Source of the DNA: Roseobacter sinensis
Lineage (GTDB): Bacteria > Pseudomonadota > Alphaproteobacteria > Rhodobacterales > Rhodobacteraceae
DNA length: 64,000 nucleotides
Reading direction: 5' to 3'
Assembly: GCF_025755255.1 (NCBI RefSeq)
Contig: NZ_JALIEB010000011.1
Coordinates: forward strand, 62,001-126,000
This document shows, one piece after another, positions 56,254-64,000 of this stretch. The translations under genes were made by a program, and so were the position numbers. The notes beneath the pieces were generated by a model, which worked only from the letters and a program-made list of their open reading frames with translations, ran no database searches and was not told the origin of the DNA. Numbering within the stretch: the first letter of the stretch is position 1; each line of letters starts with the position of its first letter.

Positions 56254-56810
56254 CGCAGATCGGTCATGCCCGTCTCGGTCACAATGAAATCAAGCCGCTG
56301 GTCCGTCGGCTCCAGCGGCAGCGCGTCGGCCTCCTGCGCGGCATAGGCAAAGCCCACGGCAAGGGTCGGGCGTTTGGCCCGCAACTGGGCGAGGGTCCGG
56401 TCATAGAAGCCACCGCCATAGCCCAGCCGCCCGCCGCGCGCATCGAAGGCCACCAGCGGTACGATCACGATCTCGGGTTCGAAGACCACTTTCTCTTCGG
56501 GGATCAGAGCTCCGAAGGCACCCGCGACCAGCGGCATATCAGGCTCCCAGCGCGCGAACTCGAGCGGCTGCCCGTCCCCGAGGATGACCGGGATACCGAC
56601 CGGCCCGTAGGCCGCGGCCTCGGCCATGGCAGGGCGCGGGTCGATCTCCGTCCGGATCGGCATGTAGCCCGAGAGCGGCACCCCGCGATGACCGGCCAGA
56701 AAGGCTGAGAGCACGCCCGCCCCGGTGCCCGGATCGGCCGCATGGGCCGCCTTGCGCCGCGCAAAGCCATCGTGGCGGGCTTGCGTCTTCTGTCCGGCAA
56801 GATCGCTCAC
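56232..56810 (-). CDS. fau: 5-formyltetrahydrofolate cyclo-ligase
   Basis: The enzyme converts 5-formyl-THF to 5,10-methenyl-THF, salvaging folate. The 192-residue product has the family features RKAAHAADPGTGAGVL, VPLSGYMPIRTEIDP, PEIVIVPLVAFDARGGRLGYGGGFYDR with the ATP/phosphate motif GYGGGFYDR and VGFAYAAQE. A GTG at 56810 overlaps the mgtE stop (GTGA), so they are coupled. In the longer frame upstream nothing is conserved. Confidence 0.92.
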   Translation of the reverse strand: MSDLAGQKTQARHDGFARRKAAHAADPGTGAGVLSAFLAGHRGVPLSGYMPIRTEIDPRPAMAEAAAYGPVGIPVILGDGQPLEFARWEPDMPLVAGAFGALIPEEKVVFEPEIVIVPLVAFDARGGRLGYGGGFYDRTLAQLRAKRPTLAVGFAYAAQEADALPLEPTDQRLDFIVTETGMTDLRQSSGGS

Positions 56811-58198
56811 AGCAGCACCACGACAGCCAGCCCGAGGAAAGCGAAGAAGCCCACCACATCCGTCACGGTCGTCACGAAGGCCCCCGAAGCCAGGGCCGGG
56901 TCGATGCCGACGCGTTCGAGGATCACCGGGATCACGGTGCCCGCAAGCCCTGCGACGACGAGGTTGATCACCATCGCGGCGGCAATCACATAGCCCAGCG
57001 CGGGCGAGCCGAACCAAATGACACCCACGACACCCATGACCACGGCAAAGACCACGCCGTTGATCAGCCCCACCAGCACCTCGCGCCGGATCACCCGCCA
57101 GACGTTGGCGCCCGTGAGGTCCTTGGTGGCAATCGCCCGCACCGCCACCGTGAGCGACTGCGTGCCCGCATTGCCCCCCATCGAGGCGACGATGGGCATG
57201 AGAACCGCAAGTGCCACGATCTGGGCAATCGCCGCCTCGAACTGCGCGATCACCAGGCTCGCCGCAATCGCCGTCACCAGATTCACCGCCAGCCAGGGCA
57301 GCCGCTGCTTGGTGGTCTCGATCACCCGGTCGGAGAGCGAGCCTTCACCCACACCGGCCAGGCGCAGAATGTCTTCCTCGTGCTCCTCATCCAGCACAGC
57401 CATGGCGTCATCGATCGTGATCACGCCGATCAGCCGCTCCTCGTCATCGACCACGGGCGCGGAAATCAGGTGATACTGGTTGAAGGCATAGGCCACGTCG
57501 GATTCGTCCTGCAGCACCGGGATGATCTGGAAGGTCTCCTCCTTGATATCCATCAGCCGCACCTCGCGCTTCGAGCGCATCAGCTTGCCCAGGGTGACAT
57601 TTCCGATGGGGTGCAGGCGCGGGTCCACGAGCACGATGTGATAGAACTGGGCGGGCAGCTCCTCCTCGGGCGTGCTGCGCAGATAGTCGATCGCCTCTCC
57701 CACCGTCCAGTGTTCGGGCGCCATCACGACCTCGCGCTGCATCAGGCGGCCGGCGGAGTATTCCGGATAGCTGAGCGCCTGCTGCACCGCCATCCGGTCC
57801 ACATCGGGCAGCGCCTCGAGGATGGCCTCCTGCTGGTGGTCTTCCAGATCCTCCACCAAATCGACCACATCGTCGCTGTCCATGTCGCGCACGGCCTGGC
57901 TCAGCACCTGCGGCGTCAGAACCGCGATCACCTCCTCGCGGATCGACTCGTCGAGTTCCGACAGGATCTCACCGTCAAACTCCCGCCCGTAAAGCCGGAT
58001 CAGCCGCGAGCGGTCGAAGGCGTTGATCTGCTCGAGCAGGTCCGCGATATCGGCCGGGTGCAGCGGCTCCATGAGCTCGGTAAGCTTGGCCGCATCGTCG
58101 ATGTCCACCGCATAAAGGATTGCCGCGACGGCCTTGGGGCCCAGCACATAGGCCTCGTCTTCATCCTCCGGCTGCAGTTCGGTGGATTGATCTGACAT
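56807..58198 (-). CDS. mgtE: magnesium transporter MgtE
   Basis: MgtE is a Mg2+ channel gated by its own cytoplasmic Mg2+ sensor. The 463-residue product has the N-domain (LHPADIADLLEQINAFDRSR), two CBS domains (MQREVVMAPEHWTVGEAIDYL; APVVDDEERLIGVITIDDAM), the plug helix and five C-terminal helices with the pore signature PIVASMGGNAGTQSLTVAVRA. GGGGAG upstream supports the ATG at 58198. Coupled to fau downstream; divergent from guaD. Confidence 0.95.
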   Translation of the reverse strand: MSDQSTELQPEDEDEAYVLGPKAVAAILYAVDIDDAAKLTELMEPLHPADIADLLEQINAFDRSRLIRLYGREFDGEILSELDESIREEVIAVLTPQVLSQAVRDMDSDDVVDLVEDLEDHQQEAILEALPDVDRMAVQQALSYPEYSAGRLMQREVVMAPEHWTVGEAIDYLRSTPEEELPAQFYHIVLVDPRLHPIGNVTLGKLMRSKREVRLMDIKEETFQIIPVLQDESDVAYAFNQYHLISAPVVDDEERLIGVITIDDAMAVLDEEHEEDILRLAGVGEGSLSDRVIETTKQRLPWLAVNLVTAIAASLVIAQFEAAIAQIVALAVLMPIVASMGGNAGTQSLTVAVRAIATKDLTGANVWRVIRREVLVGLINGVVFAVVMGVVGVIWFGSPALGYVIAAAMVINLVVAGLAGTVIPVILERVGIDPALASGAFVTTVTDVVGFFAFLGLAVVVLL

Positions 58199-58304
58199 GC
58201 GCGTCTCCCCTGTCTTGCGCGGACCATACGGGGCCGCCCCCGCAGTGACAATGCCGCCCGCTTCCCCGTTGTGGCTGCGCTGCGAAGGGCCTAGAGAAGA
58301 GGCC

Positions 58305-59612
58305 ATGAGCACGCCCCGCCTCCTTCTCGGCCAGACCTTCGAGGCCCGCGGCAACCCGTTCCGGCAGCCCTGGCGGGAGGCGGTGCGGATCGACAGCGCG
58401 GGCGCCGTCCTGATCGAAGATGGGCTGATCCGGGCCGTCGGCAACCGCGACCGCCTGCGCCGCGACGCCCCGCAGGCCGAGGTGCACGATTATGGCCCGC
58501 AACTCATTTGCCCCGGCTTCGTAGATGCCCATGTGCACTACCCGCAGACGGCGATCATCGCGAGCTGGGGCAAGCAGCTCATTGACTGGCTCAACACTTA
58601 CACCTTTCCCGAGGAAATGCGGCTGGAAGATCCTGACTACGCCGCGCGGATCGCGAACCGGTACCTCGACCTGGCGCTGAGCCACGGCACGACCACCATG
58701 TGCTCTTACACCACGGTCCACGCCCACAGCGTGGATGCGTTTTTCGACGCGGCCGCGGCACGGGGGATGCGCACCGTGGCGGGCAAGACCTGCATGGACC
58801 GCAACGCGCCCGAGGGGCTGCGCGACACCGCGCAATCGGCCTATGACGACAGCAAGGCGCTGATTGCGCACTGGCAGGGGCAGGGCCGCGCGACTTATGC
58901 GATCACGCCGCGCTTCTCGCCGACGTCGACGCCGGAGCAGCTCAGCGCACTGGGATCGCTCTGGGCGGAGCACCCAGAGTGTCTCATGCAGACCCACCTC
59001 AGCGAACAGCCGGCCGAGATCGCCTGGGTGCGCGCGCTCTTTCCGCAGGCCCGCGACTACCTCGACACCTATGAGGCGCACGGGCTCCTCGGCCCCCGCG
59101 CGGTCTTCGGTCATGCGATCCACCTGGAGCCGCGCGAGATCGACCGGATCGCCGAGACCGGCGCGGCGCTGGTGCATTGCCCGACGTCGAACAGCTTCAT
59201 CGGCTCGGGACTCATGGATGTGGCCGGGCTCGCCGCGCGGTGCATTCCCGTGGGGCTGGCCACGGACACCGGGGGCGGGTCGTCCTTTTCGATGCTGCGC
59301 ACCATGGCCGCGGCCTATGAGATCGCGCAGCTCAGAGGGAGCGCGCTGCATCCCGCGCAGCTGATGTGGCTGGCCACGAGCGGTGCGGCCCGCAGCCTGC
59401 ATCTGCACGACAGGATCGGCACGTTGGCTCCGGGCCACGAGGCGGATCTGACCATCCTCGATCTCGCCTCCACCCCCGCCATTGCGCAACGCGCCGCTGA
59501 AGCCAAAGACATCTGGGAGGCCCTCTTCCCGACGATCATGATGGGCGAAGACCGCGCCATCTCCGATGTCTGGATCGGCGGGCAGAAACACCGACCTGCT
59601 TCTTCTGGCTGA
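58305..59612 (+). CDS. guaD: guanine deaminase
   Basis: GuaD deaminates guanine to xanthine in purine catabolism. The 435-residue amidohydrolase has PGFVDAHVHYPQTAIIASWG, the conserved WLNTYTFPEEM, HLSEQPAEIAWV with the Zn-binding His, HAIHLEPREIDRIAETGA, CPTSNSFIGSGLMD and DTGGGSSFSMLRTM. These match the guanine deaminase subgroup closely. AGAGG is 6-8 bases before the ATG at 58305. It diverges from mgtE; a second purine-type deaminase is encoded 470 bases downstream on the other strand. Confidence 0.94.
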   Translation: MSTPRLLLGQTFEARGNPFRQPWREAVRIDSAGAVLIEDGLIRAVGNRDRLRRDAPQAEVHDYGPQLICPGFVDAHVHYPQTAIIASWGKQLIDWLNTYTFPEEMRLEDPDYAARIANRYLDLALSHGTTTMCSYTTVHAHSVDAFFDAAAARGMRTVAGKTCMDRNAPEGLRDTAQSAYDDSKALIAHWQGQGRATYAITPRFSPTSTPEQLSALGSLWAEHPECLMQTHLSEQPAEIAWVRALFPQARDYLDTYEAHGLLGPRAVFGHAIHLEPREIDRIAETGAALVHCPTSNSFIGSGLMDVAGLAARCIPVGLATDTGGGSSFSMLRTMAAAYEIAQLRGSALHPAQLMWLATSGAARSLHLHDRIGTLAPGHEADLTILDLASTPAIAQRAAEAKDIWEALFPTIMMGEDRAISDVWIGGQKHRPASSG

Positions 59613-59657
59613 AAATATCCCCCCCGGAGGGCCGGCCCGACACGCGCGCCGACGATG

Positions 59658-60080
59658 TCAGCAGCCGGGCGCGGCCAGCACCATGACCCAAATGCGCCCC
59701 GTCCCTTCGACCAGCGCAAATTCACGCGCCTCGCGCGCCAGCATGTTCCGCCGGTGGCCGCGCGAACCGGCCCAGGATCGCATCACCTCGCCCAGCGTGC
59801 GTTGCCCCTGCGCGATGTTCTCGGCAACAAAGCACCAGCCATAGCCTTGCCCGGTGACCCGCGCGCCCACTGTCGAGCCGTCGCTGCCGCGATGATCGAA
59901 GAAGCCGCGCGCAGCCATATCGTCAGCATGCACCCGCGCCGCTGCCTCCAGCGCGGCGGAATAGGCCAAGGGCGCGCGCCCTTCGCGCGCCCGGTACTCG
60001 TTCAGCGCTTGCGTTGCCTGCGGGTCCGCGAAGCCGCCGCTTGCCAGACAGCACAGAAACAGGACCGCCAGAATTCGCAT
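59658..60080 (-). CDS. CAP (SCP/PR1-like) domain secreted protein
   Basis: The 140-residue product has a signal peptide (RILAVLFLCCLASGGFA) and a CAP domain: LNEYRAREGRAPLAYSAALEAAARVHADDM, RGFFDHRGSDGSTVGARVT, GWCFVAENIAQGQRTLGEVMRSW, then SRGHRRNMLAREAREFALVE. The CAP tetrad (two His, two Glu) appears intact. Prokaryotic CAP proteins are secreted, role unknown. GGAGG seven bases upstream fixes the ATG at 60080, which shares a base with the upstream stop (TGATG). Confidence 0.9.
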   Translation of the reverse strand: MRILAVLFLCCLASGGFADPQATQALNEYRAREGRAPLAYSAALEAAARVHADDMAARGFFDHRGSDGSTVGARVTGQGYGWCFVAENIAQGQRTLGEVMRSWAGSRGHRRNMLAREAREFALVEGTGRIWVMVLAAPGC

Positions 60081-61420
60081 CAAAACGCCTCCATCAATTC
60101 ACGGGTCATCTCCGCCTGCCGTGAGATCAGTTTGGGTAGATCAAGCGTCGTCACCTGCCCGTCGCGGACCACTGCACGCCCCTCGACAAACAGATCGCGC
60201 ACCGTCGTCGGCCCTGCCAGCAGCAGCGCGGCGGGATCCCAGCTTCCCGACGCCTCCAACCCCGAGACGTCCCAGACCGCCAGATCGGCCCGCGCGCCAA
60301 CAGAGATCCGGCCGCATTCGGGCCGCCCCAACACATCTGCCCCACCCCGTGTCGCCAGTTCCAGCGCGGCGCGGGCACTCATCGTATCGGCGCCCTGTGC
60401 GACCCGCTGCAACAGCATCGCCTGCCGCGCCTCGGCCACCAGATTGCTCGCGTCATTGCTGGCCGACCCGTCGACGCCGAGCCCAACCGGCACGCCCGCC
60501 CCGCGCAGCGCCGCAACCGGAGCAATCCCGCTGCCCAACCGGCAATTCGAGCAGGGACAATGCGCCACGCCGGTGCCCGTCCGGGCGAAGAGGGCGATCT
60601 CCTCGGCATCGAGCTTCACGCAATGTGCGTGCCAGACATCCGGCCCGACCCATCCCAGATCCTCGGCATACTGACCCGGGCGGCAGCCGAAGGCCTTGAG
60701 AGAATAGGCGACATCCTCGTCGTTCTCGGCCAGATGCGTGTGCAGCATGACGCCTTTGTCGCGTGCGAGCGCAGCCGCATCGCGCATCAGATCGCGACTG
60801 ACGGAAAACGGCGAGCAGGGTGCGATGCCCACCCGGCACATCGACGCAGCAGACCCATCGTGGAACGCGTCGATCACGCGGATACAATCGTCGAGAATAT
60901 CGGCCTCGTCCTCCACCAGATCATCCGGCGGCAACCCGCCCTGCGCGCGACCAATGCTCATGGCTCCGCGCGTCGGCTGGAAGCGCAGCCCGATCTCTGC
61001 GGCCGCGTGAATGGTCTCGTCGAGCCGTGTCCCATTGGGATACAGGTAGAGATGATCGCTGGTCAGGCTGCACCCAGAGAGCGCGAGCTCCGCCAACCCC
61101 ACCTGTGCGGAGATAAAGACATGCGCGGGCGTGTAGCTCGACCAGATGGGATAGAGCGTCTCGAGCCAGCCGAAGAGCAACGCGTCCTGGGCGGCAGGGA
61201 CGGCGCGGGTCAGCGTCTGGTAGAGGTGGTGGTGGGTGTTCACCAGCCCCGGCGTGACGACGCATCCCGAGACGTCGATGGTGGTCGCATCATGGCGCAG
61301 CCCGACGCCGATCTCACGGATGACCCCACCGTCGATCAGGACATCCGCACCCCGCAACTCGCGGCGTTCATCGTCCATGGTCACCAGATGATCGGCGTTG
61401 CGCAAGAGCAACGCGCTCAT
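60080..61420 (-). CDS. 8-oxoguanine deaminase-type amidohydrolase
   Basis: The 446-residue product has the amidohydrolase metal motif VNTHHHLYQTLTRAVP, the purine-recognition TLYPIWSSYTPAHVFISAQ, HTHLAENDEDVAYSL, WHAHCVKLDAEEIALF, HCPCSNCRLGSGIAP and the metal Asp in LGVDGSASNDASNLV. This set, notably CPCSNCRLGSGIAP with SxSNDxSN, is what I associate with 8-oxoguanine deaminase (also related to isoxanthopterin and s-triazine deaminases). It converts 8-oxoguanine to urate. Four-base overlap with the HisN-like gene upstream and one-base with the CAP gene downstream make a unit. Confidence 0.88.
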   Translation of the reverse strand: MSALLLRNADHLVTMDDERRELRGADVLIDGGVIREIGVGLRHDATTIDVSGCVVTPGLVNTHHHLYQTLTRAVPAAQDALLFGWLETLYPIWSSYTPAHVFISAQVGLAELALSGCSLTSDHLYLYPNGTRLDETIHAAAEIGLRFQPTRGAMSIGRAQGGLPPDDLVEDEADILDDCIRVIDAFHDGSAASMCRVGIAPCSPFSVSRDLMRDAAALARDKGVMLHTHLAENDEDVAYSLKAFGCRPGQYAEDLGWVGPDVWHAHCVKLDAEEIALFARTGTGVAHCPCSNCRLGSGIAPVAALRGAGVPVGLGVDGSASNDASNLVAEARQAMLLQRVAQGADTMSARAALELATRGGADVLGRPECGRISVGARADLAVWDVSGLEASGSWDPAALLLAGPTTVRDLFVEGRAVVRDGQVTTLDLPKLISRQAEMTRELMEAF

Positions 61421-62229
61421 CCGAGCGCGTCTCGCAATACGGCGAGGGCCTTGGCGTGCAGCTCCGGGTTGGCCGCAGCGATGGCGCGGCCGCCCTCATG
61501 CGCGGGCTCCCCCTCCCAGTTGGTCACCACGCCGCCCGCGGCCTCGATGAGCGCGATGGGCGCCTGGATGTCATAGGCCTGCAAGCCCGCTTCGATCACG
61601 AGATCGACCTGACCGGCGGCAACGAGCGCATAGGCGTAGCAATCCATGCCATAGCGGGTCAGTTTCGCCCGCTCTGCCACGGCGCGGAACGCGGCGGCCT
61701 CCGCCGGCGTGCCGACTTCCGGGAAGGTCGTGAAGACAACGGCCTCCGCCAGATCAGAGGTCGTGCGGGTCACGATCTCGGCCACGCCAGCCGGCCCGGT
61801 GAGCTCGGCCCGTGCACCGCTGCCGACGAAGCGCTCGCCGATGTAGGGCTGGTCAATCAGCCCGTAGAAGGGTCCCGCCGCATCGGAGACCGCGATGAGG
61901 ACGCCCCAGGTCGGCGTGCCGCTGACAAAACCGCGGGTGCCGTCGATCGGATCGAGCACCCAAGTCAGCCCGCTTGTTCCTGAAGAAGCGCCGAATTCTT
62001 CCCCCAGCACCGCGTCGTCCGGCCGGTGCCGCTCAAGCACGGCGCGCATCGCCTTCTCGGCCGCCCGGTCCGCCTCCGTCACGGGGTCGAAGCCGTCAGC
62101 GAGCTTGTTGTCCTGCACAAGCCCGCGCGCACGGAAGTATGGCAGGATCGCGGCTCGCGCCGCATCTGCCATCGCACGGGCCGTTGAATCGATGATGACG
62201 AAATCAGATGCGTCGCGGTCGAGTGTCAT
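61417..62229 (-). CDS. hisN: inositol monophosphatase-family enzyme, histidinol-phosphatase type
   Basis: The 270-residue product has the IMPase signatures GEEFGASSG, LDPIDGTRGFVSGTPTWG and DIQAPIALIEAAGGVVTNWEG. The variant GTRGF(V)SG, with the residues around it, fits histidinol-phosphatase (HisN) of alphaproteobacteria, which removes phosphate from histidinol phosphate; an inositol or adenosine phosphatase is possible. The ATG at 62229 is chosen (TLDRDASDFVII); a start at 62253 is less usual. ATGA-coupled to the deaminase gene. Confidence 0.82.
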   Translation of the reverse strand: MTLDRDASDFVIIDSTARAMADAARAAILPYFRARGLVQDNKLADGFDPVTEADRAAEKAMRAVLERHRPDDAVLGEEFGASSGTSGLTWVLDPIDGTRGFVSGTPTWGVLIAVSDAAGPFYGLIDQPYIGERFVGSGARAELTGPAGVAEIVTRTTSDLAEAVVFTTFPEVGTPAEAAAFRAVAERAKLTRYGMDCYAYALVAAGQVDLVIEAGLQAYDIQAPIALIEAAGGVVTNWEGEPAHEGGRAIAAANPELHAKALAVLRDALG

Positions 62230-62330
62230 GCGGCACTGGTGCCAGCGGAACACCCCGGAGACAAGAGCCCTGGCGAATTCCTAAGGCTGCCGGGGTCAAA
62301 ATATGAGAACTTGCCTGCGCACGCCGCCAA

Positions 62331-62702
62331 TCAGGCGACGTCGCTCAACACGCGGGCCAGTTCGAACAAACGCCGGCGCTGGTTCTCCGGGATGGCATAG
62401 TAGGAGCGGACGAGATCCATAGCCTCCTTGTCGCCCATCATGTCGGCGGGAATGCTGTCTTGTGCGGCAGCACCACCATCTTCCGACTTCAGACCTTCGA
62501 AGAAAAACGCAACGTCGACCTCGAGCGCATCGGCGATGTCCCACAGACGGGATGCGCTGACGCGGTTGGCACCTGTTTCGTATTTTTGGATTTGCTGGAA
62601 CTTGATCCCGACACTTTCCGCCAGTTTCTGCTGCGTCATCCCAACCAGCCAGCGGCGTTGACGAATACGCTTTCCAACGTGAGCATCTACGACATGTACC
62701 AT
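62331..62702 (-). CDS. XRE-family regulator, PhrR/PraR-like
   Basis: The 123-residue product has an N-terminal HTH, RIRQRRWLVGMTQQKLAESV followed by GIKFQQIQKYETGANRVSA, then the conserved RLWDIADALEVDVAFFFEGL and a C-terminal helix RRRLFELARVLSDVA. This matches the PhrR/PraR-like regulators of alphaproteobacteria, some of which control stress response, attachment or quorum sensing. It is monocistronic, with an AT-rich region upstream. Confidence 0.85.
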   Translation of the reverse strand: MVHVVDAHVGKRIRQRRWLVGMTQQKLAESVGIKFQQIQKYETGANRVSASRLWDIADALEVDVAFFFEGLKSEDGGAAAQDSIPADMMGDKEAMDLVRSYYAIPENQRRRLFELARVLSDVA

Positions 62703-63002
62703 TTGCTTATCCCTTGCGTTTACCTTGTTAAAAACGTGGCCTTCCGACCGGACTGCATCCTTGGCACAACCTAGCCGCGATCACCACCAACCATTCTGCC
62801 GCTGAACAATAGAGAAAAACGACCCTCGATCAATGATTATCGCCTCCCAATAGCGTGAGCGTGAGGCCGTTCGAATCAATCATAGCGCGTCTTTTCCAGT
62901 GAAATCAGAGCTTTTTGAGACGAAATCCAGCGTCGCACTATTCGATTAAAATTTTGTGCATTTGGTCAAATTTATCTGGATTAATTCAATCTTAAGTTGA
63001 TT
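62703..63002. other. AT-rich intergenic region upstream of the XRE gene
   Basis: Some 300 bases are clearly AT-richer than the neighbours, with tracts such as GGATTAATTCAATC near 62980. It should hold the promoter of the XRE gene (minus). Plain scanning gives no gene, no strong hairpin and no repeated motif. It may be a regulatory hub or a relic of transfer; I cannot tell. Confidence 0.35.
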
Positions 63003-63215
63003 TTAAGCATGAATGACAGCGGTTTTTCCACGATGGCTAGAAATCCTGCCAGGCACCGCTGCGCCGCTGTCATAGCGCATCTCTGGATCGGCGGAAATTG
63101 TCTCGTTCACGCGATATTGGCAAGATCCCGCCGGACCAAGGGAAAATGTGAGGGTCCGGCAGGTCGGCTTGCGAAGGACATCTGCCCGAATCTCGCGCTG
63201 CACGGGCAACCACAT
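63003..63215 (-). CDS. small hypothetical protein downstream of the LysR gene
   Basis: A 70-codon frame starts three bases after the LysR stop. The product begins WLPVQREIRADVLRKPTCRT, then LTFSLGPAGSCQYRVNETIS, and ends SHRGKTAVIHA. Codon third positions are GC-biased like neighbouring genes, which favours coding, but no ribosome site or family is recognised. It may be real, or a chance frame. Confidence 0.35.
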   Translation of the reverse strand: MWLPVQREIRADVLRKPTCRTLTFSLGPAGSCQYRVNETISADPEMRYDSGAAVPGRISSHRGKTAVIHA

Positions 63216-63218
63216 GCG

Positions 63219-64000
63219 TCAGGCAATCTTGAGGCGCGAAGCATCCATCTTCGAAAACGCGCGGCGCAAAAAATCGGCCAAGGTGTCGTGCATCACGTTC
63301 TTGCTCGATTGCGCTCCATAAAGGTTGATCAGCTGGCTCGGAAGCTCGGGCAGCGCGCCATTGTGTTCGACACGTTGCAAGTGGGGCGGTTCAGTGCCTT
63401 CGATCATCGTGTGCACGGCCAGATCCGCGCTCACCGTCGCCTCGATCGTTCTGTCGCTTTCCGTCTCGACCATCACCTCCCAAGGGATCTCCGCGAGATC
63501 GAGCGCTTCAACCACATGGGGCCGGAAGGTGCATTGCCGGCCGAACGCCAGCCTCAGCGGCGTCTGCCGCCACGCGGTCCCGCCTGGAGCGCCAATCCAG
63601 CGCAGCGGCTTTTCATCCAGGATTTCCCCGCCGGTCTCCAGCGCTTTCTCCGTGGTCAGAATGAGATCGCACTCGCCCTTCTCGAACATCTCTTTCAAGG
63701 CCCGGGTATAGGACGAGACAAGTCGCACCCGGACCCGCGGAAAGGCGGCGTGGAACTGCTTCAGCACCTGTGGGATGACCGGATAGACAATATCATGCGG
63801 AACGCCGAGCACGATCTCGCCTTCATAGGCCTGGTCGGTCAGCCGCCCGACGACCTCATCGTTCAAAGCGACCATGCGCCGCGCGTAGATCAGCAGCTGC
63901 TCTCCCGAGGCCGTCAGCGCGATGGTGCGGCCGGAACGGTCCAGAAGCTCGACGCCGAGAAGCTCTTCCAAGCGTTTGAGCTGCATCGAGACCGCGGACT
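63219..64000 (-). CDS. LysR-family regulator, N-terminus cut by the window edge
   Basis: The frame is open to the right edge; the visible part starts in the HTH (SAVSMQLKRLEELLGVELLDR) and has the whole effector-binding domain (IVLGVPHDIVYPVIPQVLKQFHAAF, CDLILTTEKALETGG, EILDEKPLRWIGAPGG). Similar to LrhA-type LysR regulators by its ATTE-like core, but effector unknown. Roughly 40 N-terminal residues are missing. A 70-codon frame follows directly downstream. Confidence 0.88.
   Translation of the reverse strand, partial: SAVSMQLKRLEELLGVELLDRSGRTIALTASGEQLLIYARRMVALNDEVVGRLTDQAYEGEIVLGVPHDIVYPVIPQVLKQFHAAFPRVRVRLVSSYTRALKEMFEKGECDLILTTEKALETGGEILDEKPLRWIGAPGGTAWRQTPLRLAFGRQCTFRPHVVEALDLAEIPWEVMVETESDRTIEATVSADLAVHTMIEGTEPPHLQRVEHNGALPELPSQLINLYGAQSSKNVMHDTLADFLRRAFSKMDASRLKIA

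Overview
The window is chromosomal DNA of a marine alphaproteobacterium of the Rhodobacterales (roseobacter group). The evidence is GC-rich coding sequence, a short ProS without the inserted editing domain, a PccR/ScfR regulator next to pccB, an order AI-2E family protein-hda-ppk-ppx that I recall from this order, a DddL-type DMSP lyase, a betICBA operon with choline sulfatase, and several small Rhodobacterales-type lipoproteins. I see no rRNA, tRNA, insertion sequence, prophage or CRISPR array. Both ends cut a gene: an N-formylglutamate amidohydrolase at the left and a LysR regulator at the right.

Layout. 1-9 kb: formylglutamate amidohydrolase (partial), MATE exporter, secreted alpha/beta hydrolase, a frameshifted carboxymuconolactone-decarboxylase-type gene beside a dddL-like DMSP lyase, then parE. 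After parE come an AT-richer membrane/coiled-coil gene, about 720 bp of hairpin-rich noncoding repeats and a 30-codon membrane microprotein gene. 8.7-16 kb: a lipoprotein with an HExxH motif, a cytochrome c lipoprotein, a YdcZ-type transporter, an LDH2-type dehydrogenase, lolD-lolE, a DUF2937 gene, proS and a fasciclin protein. 16-22 kb: a plus-strand run of AI-2E family permease, hda-like AAA+ protein, ppk1 and ppx (polyphosphate synthesis and breakdown).

22-37.5 kb is a propionyl-CoA/methylmalonyl-CoA region: scpA (mutase), pccA, pccB and the regulator pccR. Several small genes are interspersed: VOC, GNAT, sulfotransferase-like, DUF4174, small lipoproteins, DUF6497 and RidA. Perfect TTTGCAAA octamers lie upstream of pccB and of pccR, so the regulator probably controls both. 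With dddL 30 kb away, the window holds the first step of DMSP cleavage (DMS plus acrylate) and the last steps that could take the resulting propionyl-CoA to succinyl-CoA. The enzymes between acrylate and propionyl-CoA are not here.

37.6-44 kb: a thermonuclease and the betI-betC-betB-betA operon, which turns choline-O-sulfate into glycine betaine, with a palindromic operator candidate upstream of betI. 44-64 kb is mixed housekeeping and accessory content: argO/argP, yebC, an HTH/membrane gene pair, two SLC13-type permeases flanking a DUF1127 gene, ymdB, an outer-membrane barrel, a DUF2975/HTH pair, 5-formyl-THF cyclo-ligase, mgtE, two purine deaminases (guanine and 8-oxoguanine type), a CAP-domain protein, a HisN-like phosphatase and a PhrR/PraR-like regulator. 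Taken together the genes fit an organism living on algal osmolytes (DMSP, choline sulfate) and purines. No new multigene system is certain. The best leads are the PccR operator arrays, the parE-distal islet (6.9-8.4 kb) and the microprotein gene at 8346-8438.
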